A stretch of 64,000 nt of DNA from Solenopsis invicta (GCF_016802725.1 NC_052671.1:3287001-3351000), one strand, 5' to 3'. Numbered from the stretch's first letter, positions 38,844 through 52,490 are shown. The notes: generated by a model not told the origin, from the letters alone. A program made the numbers and translations.

Positions 38844-41800
38844 AGTTTTCTCGAAGGTAGAGCAGCCACCAGGCTCTAAAACGCTCCTAAACGCTCGATA
38901 ATATTATTGAGTGCCTATGAGCCGCTTTATGCTAAGACAGTGTGTCGCTTTTCAAACTTGCTATTTTCAGTATTTTTAACTGTTTTTAGCAAACTTTTAA
39001 CAGACTGGCTAAAAAGTTTTGAAAGAATAAAAAATTTTAAGCTTTTAGCTTGCCAATAACAAAAAAAAACTTTTTTTGTTAAAACATGCGAAAAGGGAAA
39101 GTGAGATCGATTTTTTGAAACACCGGTTATTCGAGGGATAAAAGTGGTACGTTACATACGTCAAATTTGTTGTAGTTTCGCGTAGATGTGCTAAATTTTT
39201 TTATAATTTTTCTAGAAACTGCAAAAGAAATCGAAAATTTAATTATTTTCAAAGATAAAAGTTTTTTAAACGCCATTCTCTATGATAATTCAGGCACTAT
39301 TCTCTGGAAAAACATCTCTTCAACTAATTCGAGTTTTCGCTTGAACGCTGTTCTGTGAAAAATACCAATTCAACTAATTCGAGTTTTCATTTGGGTGCTA
39401 CTCCCTGGAAAGCACCTATTCAACTGTCTAATTTATAAATCGTAAGGTAGAAAGATTCATATCACGAATGACACGAAAAGTTATCTCGATCTTTATAAAC
39501 TATGATAAAATTTAGCGATTAATCGGCTAATATGGTTAATTTAATTTTTTACAATTTTTATTTAAATATGTATATTTTTCTTTTGAATAATATATACATA
39601 AATTTCAAAATAATTGTCCAAATATATTCCCACATTACAATTTAATTATGTCGTTTAATTACACTTAGAATTATTTTAACGAATTTGGCAAGTAAATTCT
39701 CATTTATATATATTTTTTCATGTATAACGCTTACAATGTGTATATGTATACACGTTAATAAAAATTGTTTACCGCAAAATTTGAGTATAAAATGCTAAAG
39801 TCGCAGATAAAAATTGTTGATTTTTCTGTCCACGATATAGCATTTTATTTGTACTTTCGTAAAAAGGCAAATATTGTTTACGCTTATATATTAACATTAT
39901 TGAGTATTATTGTAATTACATTAATTATATTATTACAGTAATATCATTACATAAAATTTCTGAACGCTCGTAATTTTCTTTATTTAAAATTGCATTTACC
40001 GGTGCAATTTAATCTTGTTTTAGGATGCCCTTTGATTTCTCGAGAACGCTAATCGATAATCAGAACTCGTCGAGAATTGTCGTTCGCTTGCGCAACTCCT
40101 GCGAGTATAAAAATCTCGTTGACCCGGTTTGCTTAACTACGTGTTCAAAAAAAAAAAGGAGAGGAGAGAGAAAAATCCTCCGAACTCACAGATTCGCTGC
40201 TCTTAATCTTTCTTCGAGTAACCCAATGATTTCTATACCCGCGGAAAATACCGCGAGCCTTTTTTTTTTACGACCAGCATAACTTTGCGGCTAAAGTTTA
40301 ATTAAGTAATGCACTTCCGGCATTGCACTCGCGCGATGTTGGTGCCGCGCGACGCCGACTTTTCCCGGAATTTTTCCTTGCGAGAAGACTAAGTGCCACC
40401 CATCGGCCATAACTTGTCGACAAAGAAACCTCGCCAGACCCGGTTCTTTTCAATGACAACTCGGAGAGAAACTTGAAAAATGCGGAAATTTATCCAACAG
40501 AACGCCGCTCTTGAAAATCCGTAGCGATGACTTCCACGGCTTCCGTGGGTTTATCTTTCAGGAAATCGAGCCTTCCTCTCCTCGCACAATTATGCCATTT
40601 TTCTAGAATTCGGAGAATATTCGGCGACGTTGTATGCGCGTGTAACAGACGCATAACTCTTGTTTTAGTTGCGTTCCATGTTACACTCGCGAGCGCAGTT
40701 AAGACGAAGAAAATTGAAAATTTTTCAAACGTCTCGTAAACTTACAGCAGCATCCCGTGAAACACTTAAATTTATTGAGTCAAAGACGGAGAGAGCACGT
40801 CCTGGATTTATCATGAGCACTTTGTAACAATGGGATACTCAAGAGCATTTAATAACAGCGTTTGCTCCGCCATTGGAATTTCGATAGATATCTTTTTATA
40901 AATAATTATGTGATAAAGATGGAGGATCCTGGGCTATTTAAATAGATTAAAGACTAATTCTCAAGTTAGAAGAAGATTAATGTCTTAAAAGTTCATCGGT
41001 GTCAAGTAAAGACGGAGATTAAATTAATTTCAACTGAATATTTCAATACAATTTCAACAGAAATTTAATCTAAGTTTCAGTTGCCGGGGAAACTCAACGT
41101 TTAAACGTTGAAAAGTTACTCGAAAATAATTATGTGCAAAGTGATCGCTGGCGGTGAATTTATTTTGCCACGTCTAGAAATGTCCCATATACGAGAAGAC
41201 AATTTGATTCCTCGCGTTGTTTATTTCGACCGAAATCCGGCGCGCGAATCCGAGAAATAGGAGCATCGGGGAACTGAGAGTACAGAGTCCTCCCCGCTAT
41301 AGCCGGAGTTATATTTTCAGGCTTGCGGCAGATCTCTCGCCGATTTCGCAATATACAGCTGCCGGGAAGAGTTTTCCCCCTGGTGAGATATAGCACCCCG
41401 TGAAATTGCTCGCGAGCGGCTCGATGACGTATTGCGCGACGACGAACACACCGGGTATAAGCGGGAGTTCTGCGATACGAGCCAGCCGGTTGCGAAAGCA
41501 GTACGGTATGCGAATTTGACGACACAGAGGAAAACTACTTGCTCCCCGACCCCCCGCTTGCACCGGTATTTAATCGGCGCTTTTCGAGAACGTACTAAAG
41601 TACAGCATTTTCTAAAAAAAGAGGGGGGGGGGACATTCTCTTTTTTTCGTTGCACCCTGCAGAGAATATTTTACACATCTCATGTTCCCTCGTTGTTTTT
41701 GTTTTCGACAATTGAGTTCTCAGCGAAATTTTCTGAAGGAATAAAATTGATTTTTCAAAAACAAGCGATCTATATTTCTTAATTTACTTTTAATTCTTTC

Positions 41801-43481
41801 AAAATCATTTCAAAGTTAATTAAGTTCAAAAAATAGAACTGGTCATTTGATACGTTATTTAATTACTTCGAAAGATGGCACTATATTCAAAATGAATGTG
41901 TGAAGAACTTTAAAACCTTCTAAAAATTTCTACAGTTTTAAATGAAGCTAATTTCGCTAAGAGCACTCGCCGCGTGCGGATAAAACCTAGCAGGTTCCTT
42001 CTATTACATCTTGTAAATGCTTTACCTGTGTATGCCTTATTGATTTCGGCAAGATATCGCACTATTACGCGAACGATACTAGGACCAACAATGGCGGGGT
42101 ACAATTACCGCGACGTTCGTTTCAGAACGCAGCTTGAATAGATTTTAATGCGCGCTTGCTAATTGGCCACAGGTGTGCACCTGAGCAAGTCCCCCAGGAG
42201 AAACCACGTTGGAAATACGCGGTATAAGTGCATATGCCGGCCGGTGCAGTGTTTACGAAACAACGATCATTTTGTAGAAGTGTCAGAATTGCCCTCGTTA
42301 GTACATGTAACGACGTAAGAGCACTTTATTTTACCTAATTTTACCACGAAGGGCGCTTTTTGCCGGTGAAATAAGTACACCTTTTATAGCTAAAAGATGA
42401 AACAGCCAAAGCGACGAACAATTGTTTCAGTTTATAATTCAGCAATAACGAAGGGATAAATAATTATTATATTTATTTCTAAAAATTGTAATATAAATTA
42501 CATGTATAAAAATTTTATACATATGCAGATATACATATGTGTAGACGTTACATTGTCTCGCAAGCTTTCCCCCCCCAAAAGAAAGAACGCAGATTTCACT
42601 TACTGGTAAACAATTATCGATTTATCTGGCGCAGTATGCAGGAGTCCCGAAGTTATGGCGTAAAGTCGCGCGGGATGCATTCTATAACGCTGAGACCGAT
42701 CGACCAGCATGGTCGTTTTCCGTCTCGCGTGTAATCCGGTCCTTTGTAGGTTGGCCCTGGCGCGCTCCGCTTCGCTTGATTATTAATTATTATTGGAAGG
42801 CAAATGTAGCGTGACTGTTGCGCGCGGCAACGATCGATAATTCATGCACGACGAGCCGCGCGCGTCGCGTAGCGTCGTCATCGTCGCCGCGCCGCGCCTC
42901 GCGCGCTCGAAGAGAAGATTAATTCGGGCAAGCGAGACGAACTCCTCGGACGGACGCTTCTGTCTGCCTTTATCATCTTCGCTCTTCTCGTGCTCCTCGA
43001 TTTTCTCTCGGAACGTCGAACCCCTCTCGTATTTATAAACTTTTTGCCGCTAGAAGCACTAGCCACGGTTAGTCATGGAAAAGCGACGCGGACCTCTTCT
43101 CGGTTGGAACTTCTCGGAAGGATATTGACGTCGAGAGATTTCTCAACATTGGCACGACGATGAAAACTTGGTAATTTCGGACGTGCTCCAGTTTGCTCGT
43201 TGATGACTTCAGCCAAGCTATTGCGATCCCTTGCAAACGCGTCCGCTTATGCTCCCAGGGACTGTTACGCGTCGAGGCGAAAAGTTTTCGGTGGCGTACT
43301 CGACCGGCTATTAATAGGAGAAATACGGCGCGCTTCTATCGCGGAGAACAATTTCCGCGATTGCTCCCGATAGCACCGTCTGGCATGGTTAGAAACCTTT
43401 TGCAATTCCAGGAAAAAAATAGAAAGCTTTAAAGGAAGGAATTCAATCTTCAAAAATACGCACATTTTAATATGCTTTATA
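38844..43481. other. Gene-free interval with GC-rich patches
   Basis: After the minisatellite and AT-rich DNA to 40 kb, CpG-rich patches lie at 40020-40720, 41130-41600, 42120-42350 and 42640-43420. The open frames in them are short, overlapping and without domains. Confidence 0.5.
39294..39430. repeat. Minisatellite, unit about 50-53 bp, 2.6 copies
   Basis: Units start at 39294, 39347 and 39397 and share TTCAACTAATTCGAGTTTTC and a CTGGAAA-type segment. The third copy is truncated. There is no coding frame through it. Confidence 0.5.
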
Positions 43482-43733
43482 CACGGAAAGAACGATTTTG
43501 TTGAAGCATTTAAATATTTAGCTGGATATAGGTTTGAAAATAATTTTATTGGACCATTAAAATAACTGTGATGGATGTTCGATCATGATGAGCAATGTTG
43601 CAAAAAGTTTTTACATTTCAACCATTCAGTTTGAGGTCTCCACTATAATTATTTTGATGACCTAACAAAATTATTTTTGGATCTGTAGATAAATAAATTT
43701 TTAAGTACTTTAGTAAAACTATTCTTTCTATGG
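43482..43733. mobile_element. MITE family B, copy 3
   Basis: It opens with CACGGAAAGAACGATTTTG after TA and ends with an eroded inverse terminus (ATTCTTTCTATGG). Size and internal landmarks match the 32809 copy. A family J element begins only about 15 bp to the right. Confidence 0.5.
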
Positions 43734-43748
43734 ACAGCATAAAATATA

Positions 43749-43988
43749 GGGTCGTTGCACCAGTCGCTGAACAGTCGCCAATAAATGACTGTTTAGAAAA
43801 ACTATTAAAATAATAAGACTTTAAAATAATAAACTGCAAAATTAATTGATATTGTTGAAATCTAATTTTTATATAGATTTTATTAAAATGTAATTTTTTA
43901 TTAGAAAATGTAATTGTATTAAATTATTTTGTGTTTGCTCATTGACTGGACCAATTTCTTATTTGTTCATTGACTAGTGCAATGACCC
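43749..43988. mobile_element. MITE family J, copy 2
   Basis: A 240-bp element bounded by TA. The left terminus is GGGTCGTTGCACCAGTCGC; the right, reversed, is GGGTCATTGCACTAGTCAA. It matches the 25442 copy over its whole length (about 80% by eye). Low coding potential and a TA duplication suggest a Tc1/mariner-type MITE. Confidence 0.5.
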
Positions 43989-46900
43989 TATGCATACATT
44001 TTTTATAAAAATAGTAATTCTTTTTTTGATATCATACTTTTAAAACAATTACACGTCGTAGCTTTCGTAACTACACAAAAAAAATAAATTCTTAATTGAC
44101 GTATATTTTTATTCTTGAATGCTATTCGTTTTCATTTAAGTACAAAATGCTCTCTTCAATTACAACCGTTCACTTACAATAATAAATATATCTGTGCGGA
44201 GTATATTTTATTCTTACGATCGTATTCTTGTTTCTAATATCATATTGTTCTCACGACAAACTTAATCAAATACTCACAGCGATAGAGAAACGCCGGTTGC
44301 TTGTACACGGGCAGATCTGCCGCAGCGGATCTGCTAGCCACAAACAACCATGAGTGAAATGTGCAATGAATCCACCGTAGCAGACCCGCCCGCATTGAAG
44401 AAAAAATAATCCTAATACAAGCATATTTAATGTTAAACGGGCGCAATTCTATTTCTTTAAATAAAGTAAAATTTATTTTCAATTAAGAATATCTTTTCGC
44501 TTTGTTTTAAGAATAATTTATTTTTATTCGAAGATTATTTATTCTTGGCGTTTCTAAGCATAAAATATTCTTAAATTAAAGCATTTATGCATTTCTTGAA
44601 AAAATCATTTTTTTATGGGTAAGCGTTTCTCTTTTAAAATATCACTTTTCGAATTTGCTATTTACAGTTAATCCGCGACTTTAATAACATATCTTGGGAT
44701 GGAAAATATAATTAAGCGTCGTATTAAAAGGTTTCGCACAATATTTGTAGAACGAGAAATTGCTGGAGTTTATCGGATCGCGGAGTGTGGACTTAATAAA
44801 AATCCGCTGCTGTTCGTCGCTGCATTAAAGACGAGCAATATAAGAAATCGCACGGAGGCCATCCTGCTTGGAGGTCTCCGATAAATTGCGAGCTCAATAG
44901 TTCCAGCGGCACATTTTCCCGAGTTTTCCTCGATCTCACGCGTCCGAGGGCTAAAGGGGGGAACAAAGACGGGAGAAAGCGAGGGTTCGTCCGGCGAGTT
45001 AAAGTTATCGTTTTCATAACTCTTCGCGTTCAAAGGGGGGTGGACCGGCCGATGAAAATATGCCACTGTTACGGGAGGATTAGCGGGGCTTAGCCTGGAG
45101 ATTTAGATTCATCTGGGGGCTGGGCGCTTGTTTAATATCTAATACAGAAATATTGTCGTCTTTGCTCAGGATGTCGGGAGATATGCTCGCGACGGAATCC
45201 TCAGCGAATAAATCCGCGGCCTGCACTAAATATCACTTTGCAACGTTAACGTTGTATTACGTAAAACGGATTGCACAGTAGGTTCCTTCGCTCTTTTGAT
45301 CTGGAATCCCCGGCAGGGAAATGAAAGAAATGCGTCATCACGGTGCTTGCACCGAGTCAACGTTTTTACCGCGGTATAACTTTGCGATTACCTCGCGATT
45401 GTTTGCATCTGTAAACTCAGAACTTTTTTTTCGCAATATCAGAAGTTTGCTCAAAATAATCTTTTTAATATTTTTTAACTAGCATCAATGTGTTGACTCG
45501 AGTGAAATATTAATGCATTAATAATAAACTTTCTTAAGAAATGTTTAATTAGTCCTTGTGAAAAGCAAAACACATTTGCACTTTAATTTAATTTATTGCT
45601 ATTTTAACATATTATAACATTTATTTTGTAATATCTGCTTTCTCAAAAAAAAAAAGAAACGAAAAAATCAATACGTACTTCGTGTAGCTGCTTTGCATTT
45701 TAATAAAAGAATCCTTTGATGTAAAACAGTTTACAGAGACTTATAAAGCTGAATATCATGGAAAAGCATTGTTAAAAGAATAATGGATAACGGAAAATAA
45801 ACATATTCTGAAAGAAAAAGAATTCCTCAAGTGAAGTTGAGATTTCAGTAGCGTAACTAGATTTTTCACAATATAATTTTTTAAGAATTTATTAAAATTT
45901 TCAAGATTTTTGTCATCTATTACTTGTTAAATTTTTTAAAATCTTGAACTTTTAGTTTATTGTATAGCGTAATAAACATATAAGAAAGTTAAATTTTAAT
46001 ATTAATGCCACGTGATATTTTTCTTACGTACTTCTTATGTTAATAATAACCGCGTGGAACGATAACTTCGTTCATATCTCAAATATTTTTGCTACTTTTA
46101 GAAGCAAAAATATTTATTTATAAAAGTTGCATCACAAAAGGGTCATAATATGGTAGTAATAATTTTTTTGTAGATCGAGCATTTCAAAAATTTCAAGATC
46201 ATTTCCCAAGAATTTGGGTCTTTTTAAATGGAATTACATAATTTGATATATGATTTTGAAGAATAAAGATAACTTTGAACTCTCCGAAGCGCCTGCATCC
46301 ATAGAAAAATTATTACGACTATGTTATGGCTCTCGATGCTATACAGTCTATTCACAACTTTCCTAAATAAATATTTTCATATCTCTAAAGATAGCGAAGA
46401 TAGTCCAGACGGACAATGTTATTGCTTCACGCGATATGCGTGCAAAGAAAGGAATATTGGTATTCTATTTTCTTATTTATTCAAAACATCTCTAAACATG
46501 AATTTATAAAACCTTTCAAATTTAGTGCAGAAATAAATACAGCGAAAAGTGACAAACAGCTTACAACACGAGTCTTCGGCAAACAGGAAATGCGTAATAA
46601 AAGAGAATAAAACGAAATGATATGAAGATTCAAGATAACGATAATATTGTACCACGACAATGTCATTACGAATTGATACTGGCCATGTGTGGCACAGACT
46701 GTTTGGATATAAAGGACGCGGTTCGTAATATCTGATATCCTAATGTAATATTCCAGGTCTGAGTGTGCGTGATCCAGGTATACGGAAACAACGAACGATA
46801 TAATTCTGCTACACCGCTTCACCATTAGTTTACGATCCCCAAGGGCGCACGAAGGGTTGGTCGCAATGTTTATAGGGCCCTGTAACGGAGAGCCGCGTAA

Positions 46901-47769
46901 CGTAGCACCCTCTTCAGCCTTCTCCTCTGCCCTGCCGGCGAAAGTTATAATTGCTGTATGTTCACTCAACGGCCAGAATGGTGACCGCGTTTTTCCGGCA
47001 TACGCCCGCATTACGTTTTTAGTTTTACAGTTTCTTCACCTGCGATATATTCTGTGACTGTGAGATCAAATTTCGTTTTGGAAGCGAGATGAGTTCGCAA
47101 CAAGCAACTCAATATTGAATATCAAAATGAACGTAAATTAAGATCTAAAGTGAAACGCTTCGTTAACTTGATAAAAGCGTTGTAAAAGTATAAAAATTAA
47201 AATGTTTACTTCGAATCTACGAACTCTCACAAAAAGGATATTTTCTTCTTCGGAAAAAGCTTTAATCGTCAAACTTTACAAAGTAGATCAGGGAACATTA
47301 ATCTTCGCCGGTTTTCTGAGGTTTTACAAACTTTATAAAAATACAGCTTTCATAAATTACAATACTTTTAATAACAGCATAAATGTATTTTGCAAATTAC
47401 TGTGTGTCGCGATAATAGTTCTTGTTTTTTCTTAATCGTTACTCCGAGCGTTGCGCAAATGCGCCTAGGTTTGCCATAAATCATAAATGCTGAGCCCACG
47501 GCAGGGCTTAATAAGTCGGCGTATCGACGTGGTTTCCCTCTCTTTCCGTATACCGCGTCCTTTGGTTTCCTACGGACTCTCGGAGAGAGGGCTTTCCCAA
47601 CTACTCCCCGAAGACTATAGATTATTGCAACTTCTGGCGCGCAAAGGATGGAATTAAAAACTTCTCCCACCGACTCCTGTCGGGAGTTACCTGTGGCTGA
47701 CGGATAAGGATTTAATTGGCTTTGTGTGGGGAAGTTTTAATGAATATTTGCGACGCGGTACATTAACGC
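43989..47769. other. Gene-free interval downstream of MGME1
   Basis: CpG-rich patches lie at 44870-45420 and 46800-47050, and 47440-47760 borders MGME1. Frames of 176 codons (minus, 46481-47011) and 77 codons (plus, 47202-47435) occur but have no recognisable family. Confidence 0.5.
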
Positions 47770-47775
47770 TTTATT
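47770..47775 (-). terminator. MGME1: Poly(A) signal AATAAA overlapping the MGME1 stop codon
   Basis: The last codons read CAC CAA TAA on the minus strand and the next bases are AGC, so the hexamer AATAAA (47775-47770) contains the stop codon. If used, the 3' UTR would be only about 10-30 nt. A weaker ATTAAA lies roughly 55 nt further downstream and is the alternative. Confidence 0.5.
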
Positions 47776-50266
47776 GGTGAATGTTCTCGTTGTTGTCACC
47801 GCTCGTCGTTTCGACATAGTACTTTTGCAGGCGACGCAGCCACGCTGTCCAGTATTGCTGCAACGTGTTGTCGGACACTTCGTGCACCGTTGCTGGTGCG
47901 CCACACGTGTAAGCAATCACGACTAAACCCCGCTTTATCTGAAGAATTGAGAAACAGCCGTTTTAGAAAAGTGGCTGTTCTCTTTTCAATTTTATTTTTA
48001 GGAAGTGTTAACAACAGCTATTACGCCAAACAATTGACAAACAAATTATAACATGTAAAATGACAACAATCGAAAGGGAATTAATTTCCATAGTAAAATA
48101 AAATATTTTTATCTATCTCTTTTTTAAATGAAATTTTTATAATGACGGATATTTACCACAAAGGGATACAGATTAGAAGCATTGATGGCTCCGATGTACG
48201 CGGCGAGTTGTACAGGCGCGTCGTACGTATGCTTCAAATCCAATTTCTTTCTGTCAGATTTCTTCCAATCGATTACGTAATTTTCGCCCCTATAAATTTG
48301 AGATATATATGGATTTGGTGAATGTAAAACCATTCAAAATACATACAGGGTGATTTTAAGCTTTCAAAACAGTATAATGAAGATTGATATAGTTCATCTT
48401 TAAATTATACAAAATATATAACGTATATATAAAATGAATTTAAGGGAACTCTATTTCCACGAATATATAGAAAATCAGGCCAATTAGGAGAAATCAGGAT
48501 AAAAGAGCAATAAATAATTTAACAGAGACAGAGATATATCTCTCTCTTTTTCTCTGAGAAAATCTAATAATTTATAGATTCTCGAAATATTATTTTAATC
48601 GGAAACTTTATGTGAAGCAAATTATAAATGACGTATCCTAAAATATCTCTTTATTGAAAAAAGTTAAAGGTGAAAGCCTTAACAAACATTACAGATATTA
48701 TTTATGAAAAAGATTTATTATGAAACTTTTTCAGCTTTTTTGGAATAAATTCAAAATTCAAGTTTCTGATATTTATAAAAAAAATTTTGAAGAAATTATT
48801 TTTATTTTTGCATAAACTTATAAAATATTATTTATTTATTAAATAATAAATAAGCTGAATAAATAATGTACTCTGTATTATATGAAATAATATACTTTAT
48901 AATGTATTATATGTATATGTAATAAACTGTATAAATAATAAACTATACAAAATAGGACTTTAATCTAAAATGATAAAACTCTATTTACTCAATTTATAAA
49001 GTATAAAGTAATTATAATAAATTACAGTTTATTGGCTAACTATATTTAAATGTTACAGCATATATATTTTACAATAAAAACTCTAAAACTGATTAGAAAC
49101 CAGACAGTGACCTCTGCTCTTGTCTGTTTCGTTTAGAAATAGAGTTTCCTGGCGATGGCAAAGCAAAGCTTCTGTTTTACCTATAAGAGGCTATACAGTC
49201 GACTACGCCTTTGTAACGTAATTTCATGTGAGCCACATGTGTCTCGATCGCTTTCACATGGCTCACATTATCCAAAACACATTGAACGCTCTTAAAAACT
49301 GGTTCTATTCTCGAGGGAACCTCATACTCTTTCCCCAGCAGGCTTTGTGCTATGCACAAATGCAAGGATGTTCCATCTTCTAACAATGCTGTACCAGGAA
49401 CAAATAGATTTATTTATTAAGCTTATTAAAGTTTCTCTTTCTCATGAAACAGCTTATCAAATACCTTTCTGATGCACTTCGAATCCTTCTTGTCCCAGCT
49501 TTTTTATCATTCTTTCTTTCCATGCCTCTAAAGCCAGCTTTGACTCTGGTGACAAGGTTTGCATAAGAATTTTAGTTATGCTGGGAAATTTTATTGTTTC
49601 TAGATCATCCTTTACAGATAAAGATAATATTTCTGTTGATTGTACAGGAAATTCTTGTTTATTGCTTATAATTGGAAAAGATGGCAAATTCTTTATAATG
49701 ATGTCGGGTAATTTTTCAAAATTGGAAAACATATATTTTGTAGCAGCGTTTTCATTGTCAGATACATTTGAAATAGACAATGTAATTTTGTCATCACTAT
49801 TTTTTGCTGACACATTAGGTGTTGCATCAGTAAATCTATTGCCTGTTTCCTGGGCAACTTGAGCAGAATCAGAATGAGAGAGATCTTTTGTACTTTGATC
49901 AGTTGAACTTTTAATTTCCATCTTGCTACATTCTTTTATAGAATGACTCTGATCTGTATCATTTAATTGTTTATTTCGTCGGTGTGTAGTAACAATCCTT
50001 CTGAGTTTACTGGCAGAATTTTCCATAACCCAAAACAATTCTGTATTTACCATATTCGATTCTTCACAAGGTATTTCTCCTTTCTTTTCTAATTTCAATC
50101 TTTTTTCTTTTTCAGTCTTTGTTTCAATTAACGGACCAAAAACTGATCTGTATTCTTTCATTAACTTTTTAATTTTGTTGTTTTTTGAAGAATACCTTTT
50201 AATGAATGGCTGATACATACTTTGTATAGAAGATATATGTAAAAAATATTTGGAAGTACCTAACAT
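47771..50266 (-). CDS. MGME1: Mitochondrial genome maintenance exonuclease 1 (four coding exons)
   Basis: Exons on the minus strand are 50266-49465, 49388-49181, 48289-48157 and 47938-47771, giving 1311 nt and 436 residues; every junction is GT-AG and keeps the frame. The family trims single-stranded flaps during mitochondrial DNA replication and degrades linear mtDNA, in the matrix. Residues 1-28 look like a mitochondrial presequence, basic with no acidic residue and ending RYSSK. Residues about 30-225 are polar and poorly conserved. The nuclease part starts near FPSITKIL (227). The PD-(D/E)XK core is visible: D331 in GVVDC, D344 and K346 in VIDWK, followed by the RecB-type QxxxY motif as QLAAY (364-368). 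The C-terminal stretch with GLVVIAY and QYWTAWLRRL matches the human protein. It is longer than human MGME1 (344 residues) because of the N-terminal region. An in-frame TGA with no ATG after it precedes 50266, so this start is the first available. No catalytic residue is missing. Confidence 0.5.
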
Positions 50267-50640
50267 AATTGTGTTTTTGTAAAAATAGTTGCGTATTACT
50301 TCTTTTACATACTTGACTCCTCCAATCTCAACTCTATTAATAAATAATTAAATATAAGTAATCAATGTTCCGTTTTTCTTTAAAATATTAATATTGATAT
50401 CTAATGTTTTTTTATTTAAATATATAGACAGATTGATGTCCAATAAATAAGAAATAATATAATTATATATTAAATTTTATATGGAGATATTAGTATAGAA
50501 GAAATTAAAATTTTTTCTATTAAAATATTTTATATAAAACGTAATTATCTTCAGATTACAATAAAATTATAAACAAAACTTACCAGGAAAAAATCCTTTG
50601 CAGATTTTGTGTTCTTTAAAATGATTTATTTATAATGAAA
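50267..50640 (-). other. MGME1: Probable 5' non-coding exon and 250-nt 5'-UTR intron of MGME1
   Basis: On the minus strand a strong donor (CTG then GTAAGT) ends a possible exon at 50584, and an acceptor (TTATTAATAG) opens the next exon at 50333, 67 nt before the MGME1 start codon. The two sites would remove a 250-nt intron lying wholly in the 5' UTR. I cannot locate the transcription start; the upstream limit of about 50640 is arbitrary. This rests on splice-site inspection only. Confidence 0.5.
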
Positions 50641-51745
50641 CTTAACTAATCATAAAAATAAAGAACGATATATTTCAGATAACATATAATTAGAAAACCG
50701 ACAGAATTAATTTTTATTTGACTGCTGAATTTTATAAAATAAGTGATGTGCTCTGAATAACATCCAAAACGATTAGAGGTTATGTATACACATGATAAAC
50801 ATAACCCATCTTCTCCAAAAGCATTTTACTGCCATCTATAAATGAATCTAGCACTTTTCTACATCGTTTGTTATCGACACTTGATATAAATGTTATAATG
50901 ATATTTTGATCTCGAGTAATCATAATCAGTCGTGATTTTATAAAATAAATTATTTATTTTAAAATATTTTTTCAAACTTTTATTATAAAAGAATATTGTA
51001 ACAAAATTTTTTGCTAATGCTAATAATCAAAATCTTATTTGCGTAACATATCATAGTACGCAATAAATTAAATATTTAAATATAATAAAATTGAATTAAT
51101 AAATAATTACTTGATCACTTTAAAAATAACATATTTAATATACTTAATAAATTGCAAATACTTCGTATATTATATTGGTATTTTATTCGATAAGATATTT
51201 GTTATCTGATCGAATCTTTTAGTATAAGAGTCTCTGCATTTTATAAAATATATAATATTATATTAAATATATATAACAAATACCAATTTTAACGATAATT
51301 ATACATAAAATAATAATGAGATCTAAGCCAAGCAAGATTTTAATGTTAGTAATATGACAAGTATTTTAAATGTTTACGCCTACACAAACGTTTCAAACTT
51401 TTTAGCAGATCATCCTTAGGACTACTTTTACAATCTTCAATTAATTTAATCGACTAATTTTTTTATTGGAATTAACTAATTGCATTTGTTGTTAAGTAGA
51501 ATTGATAAAAAATAACCAATCACTATTAATTAATAGGTCAAGTGTGCTAATAATGAAAGATAAAACTATCTTATATCCATTTTCACTAATATAATTTAAC
51601 TTTAATTTTAATTGATTTCTTTATCTTTTTCTAGTTTTAAAAATTGGAAAAATATAAAAAAGAAGTTGGACAGAGATCGAAATTAATCTACATCGGTGAA
51701 AATGGACGCAAGTTTATTTGTATAGCTTATATAGAGCTATACCAG

Positions 51746-51863
51746 AATTCTGTAACTCTTAATGAGTATTAGTATCATTATACTGTCATTGCGCAAATAT
51801 TGTATATGGTAAGAAACCTGCGCAACAATGATGTAACGATATTATTGTTCAGAGTTACAGAAA
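51746..51863. mobile_element. Family F palindrome, stand-alone copy
   Basis: AATTCTGTAACTCTTAATG faces CAGAGTTACAGAAAT, with the family centre (GCGCAAATATTGTATATGG). It occurs without family G arms, inside the larger inverted-repeat element at 51320-52728. Confidence 0.5.
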
Positions 51864-51921
51864 TCCCGTTACAGATTTCAACTTCGATTAGCTTGAACGA
51901 TCGATTGATATTATGGGTTGC

Positions 51922-52136
51922 CAACTGCAAAACTTAAAATTATTTTTTTTTAATCTAAGTTTTTAATTATTTTAATTAAATTATTTAAATTTATAATTAA
52001 GGAATTTTTTAAATTATTTTTATTTAAAAGATTATTAATTTAAAGTATAATTTTATATTTTATATAAATAAATAATAATCTATAGAAAATAAACTAGGAG
52101 ACAAAATAATATGATTAATTTTAAGTTTTGCAGTTT
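51922..52136. repeat. Inverted repeat L inside the 1.4-kb element
   Basis: AACTGCAAAACTTAAAATTA at the left faces TAATTTTAAGTTTTGCAGTT at the right, separated by about 175 bp of AT-rich sequence. It is probably an AT-rich MITE with short termini. Confidence 0.5.
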
Positions 52137-52450
52137 AGCTATTGTTAAATTTAATTGGCCAATCAAGCTAATCAGAGATGGTGAGAACGGCCTATAAAAA
52201 CATTCTTCTATCCTTTGACAGCACGCATATGATATCGAATAATCATCTCTAGAGAATATTTGTAATATCATATGGTGTTAGGACTAATAGATTTTCGTAT
52301 ATTTCTGTGCGATATTTTCAGACCAATAATTAAACATCCTGTTTTTTTGTTATATTAATTTACATAAGATAGTCATTGGTCCAGCGGTCTAATGCTACGC
52401 GGTCTTATGCTTTGTTATGTATTTTCTGTGTGACGATTTTTAAGTCTATT

Positions 52451-52490
52451 TTACAATAGCCTTAACACAAGACCATAAGGCTATTGTAAT
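52451..52490. repeat. Short hairpin, 12-bp stem
   Basis: ACAATAGCCTTA faces TAAGGCTATTGT across an 11-nt loop. It lies in the right part of the 1.4-kb element; role unknown. Confidence 0.5.

Noticed and set aside
44240..44482. Minus-strand frame with a strong GTGAGT donor
   Set aside because: The donor looks good, but no matching acceptor or downstream exon was found and the peptide is unremarkable.
46481..47011. 176-codon minus-strand frame
   Set aside because: No domain; its C-terminal half runs through AT-rich DNA, and composition changes abruptly within it.
47202..47435. 77-codon plus-strand frame with a basic N-terminus and hydrophobic C-terminus
   Set aside because: Superficially like a small mitochondrial membrane protein, but with no recognisable family, splice context or poly(A) signal in support.
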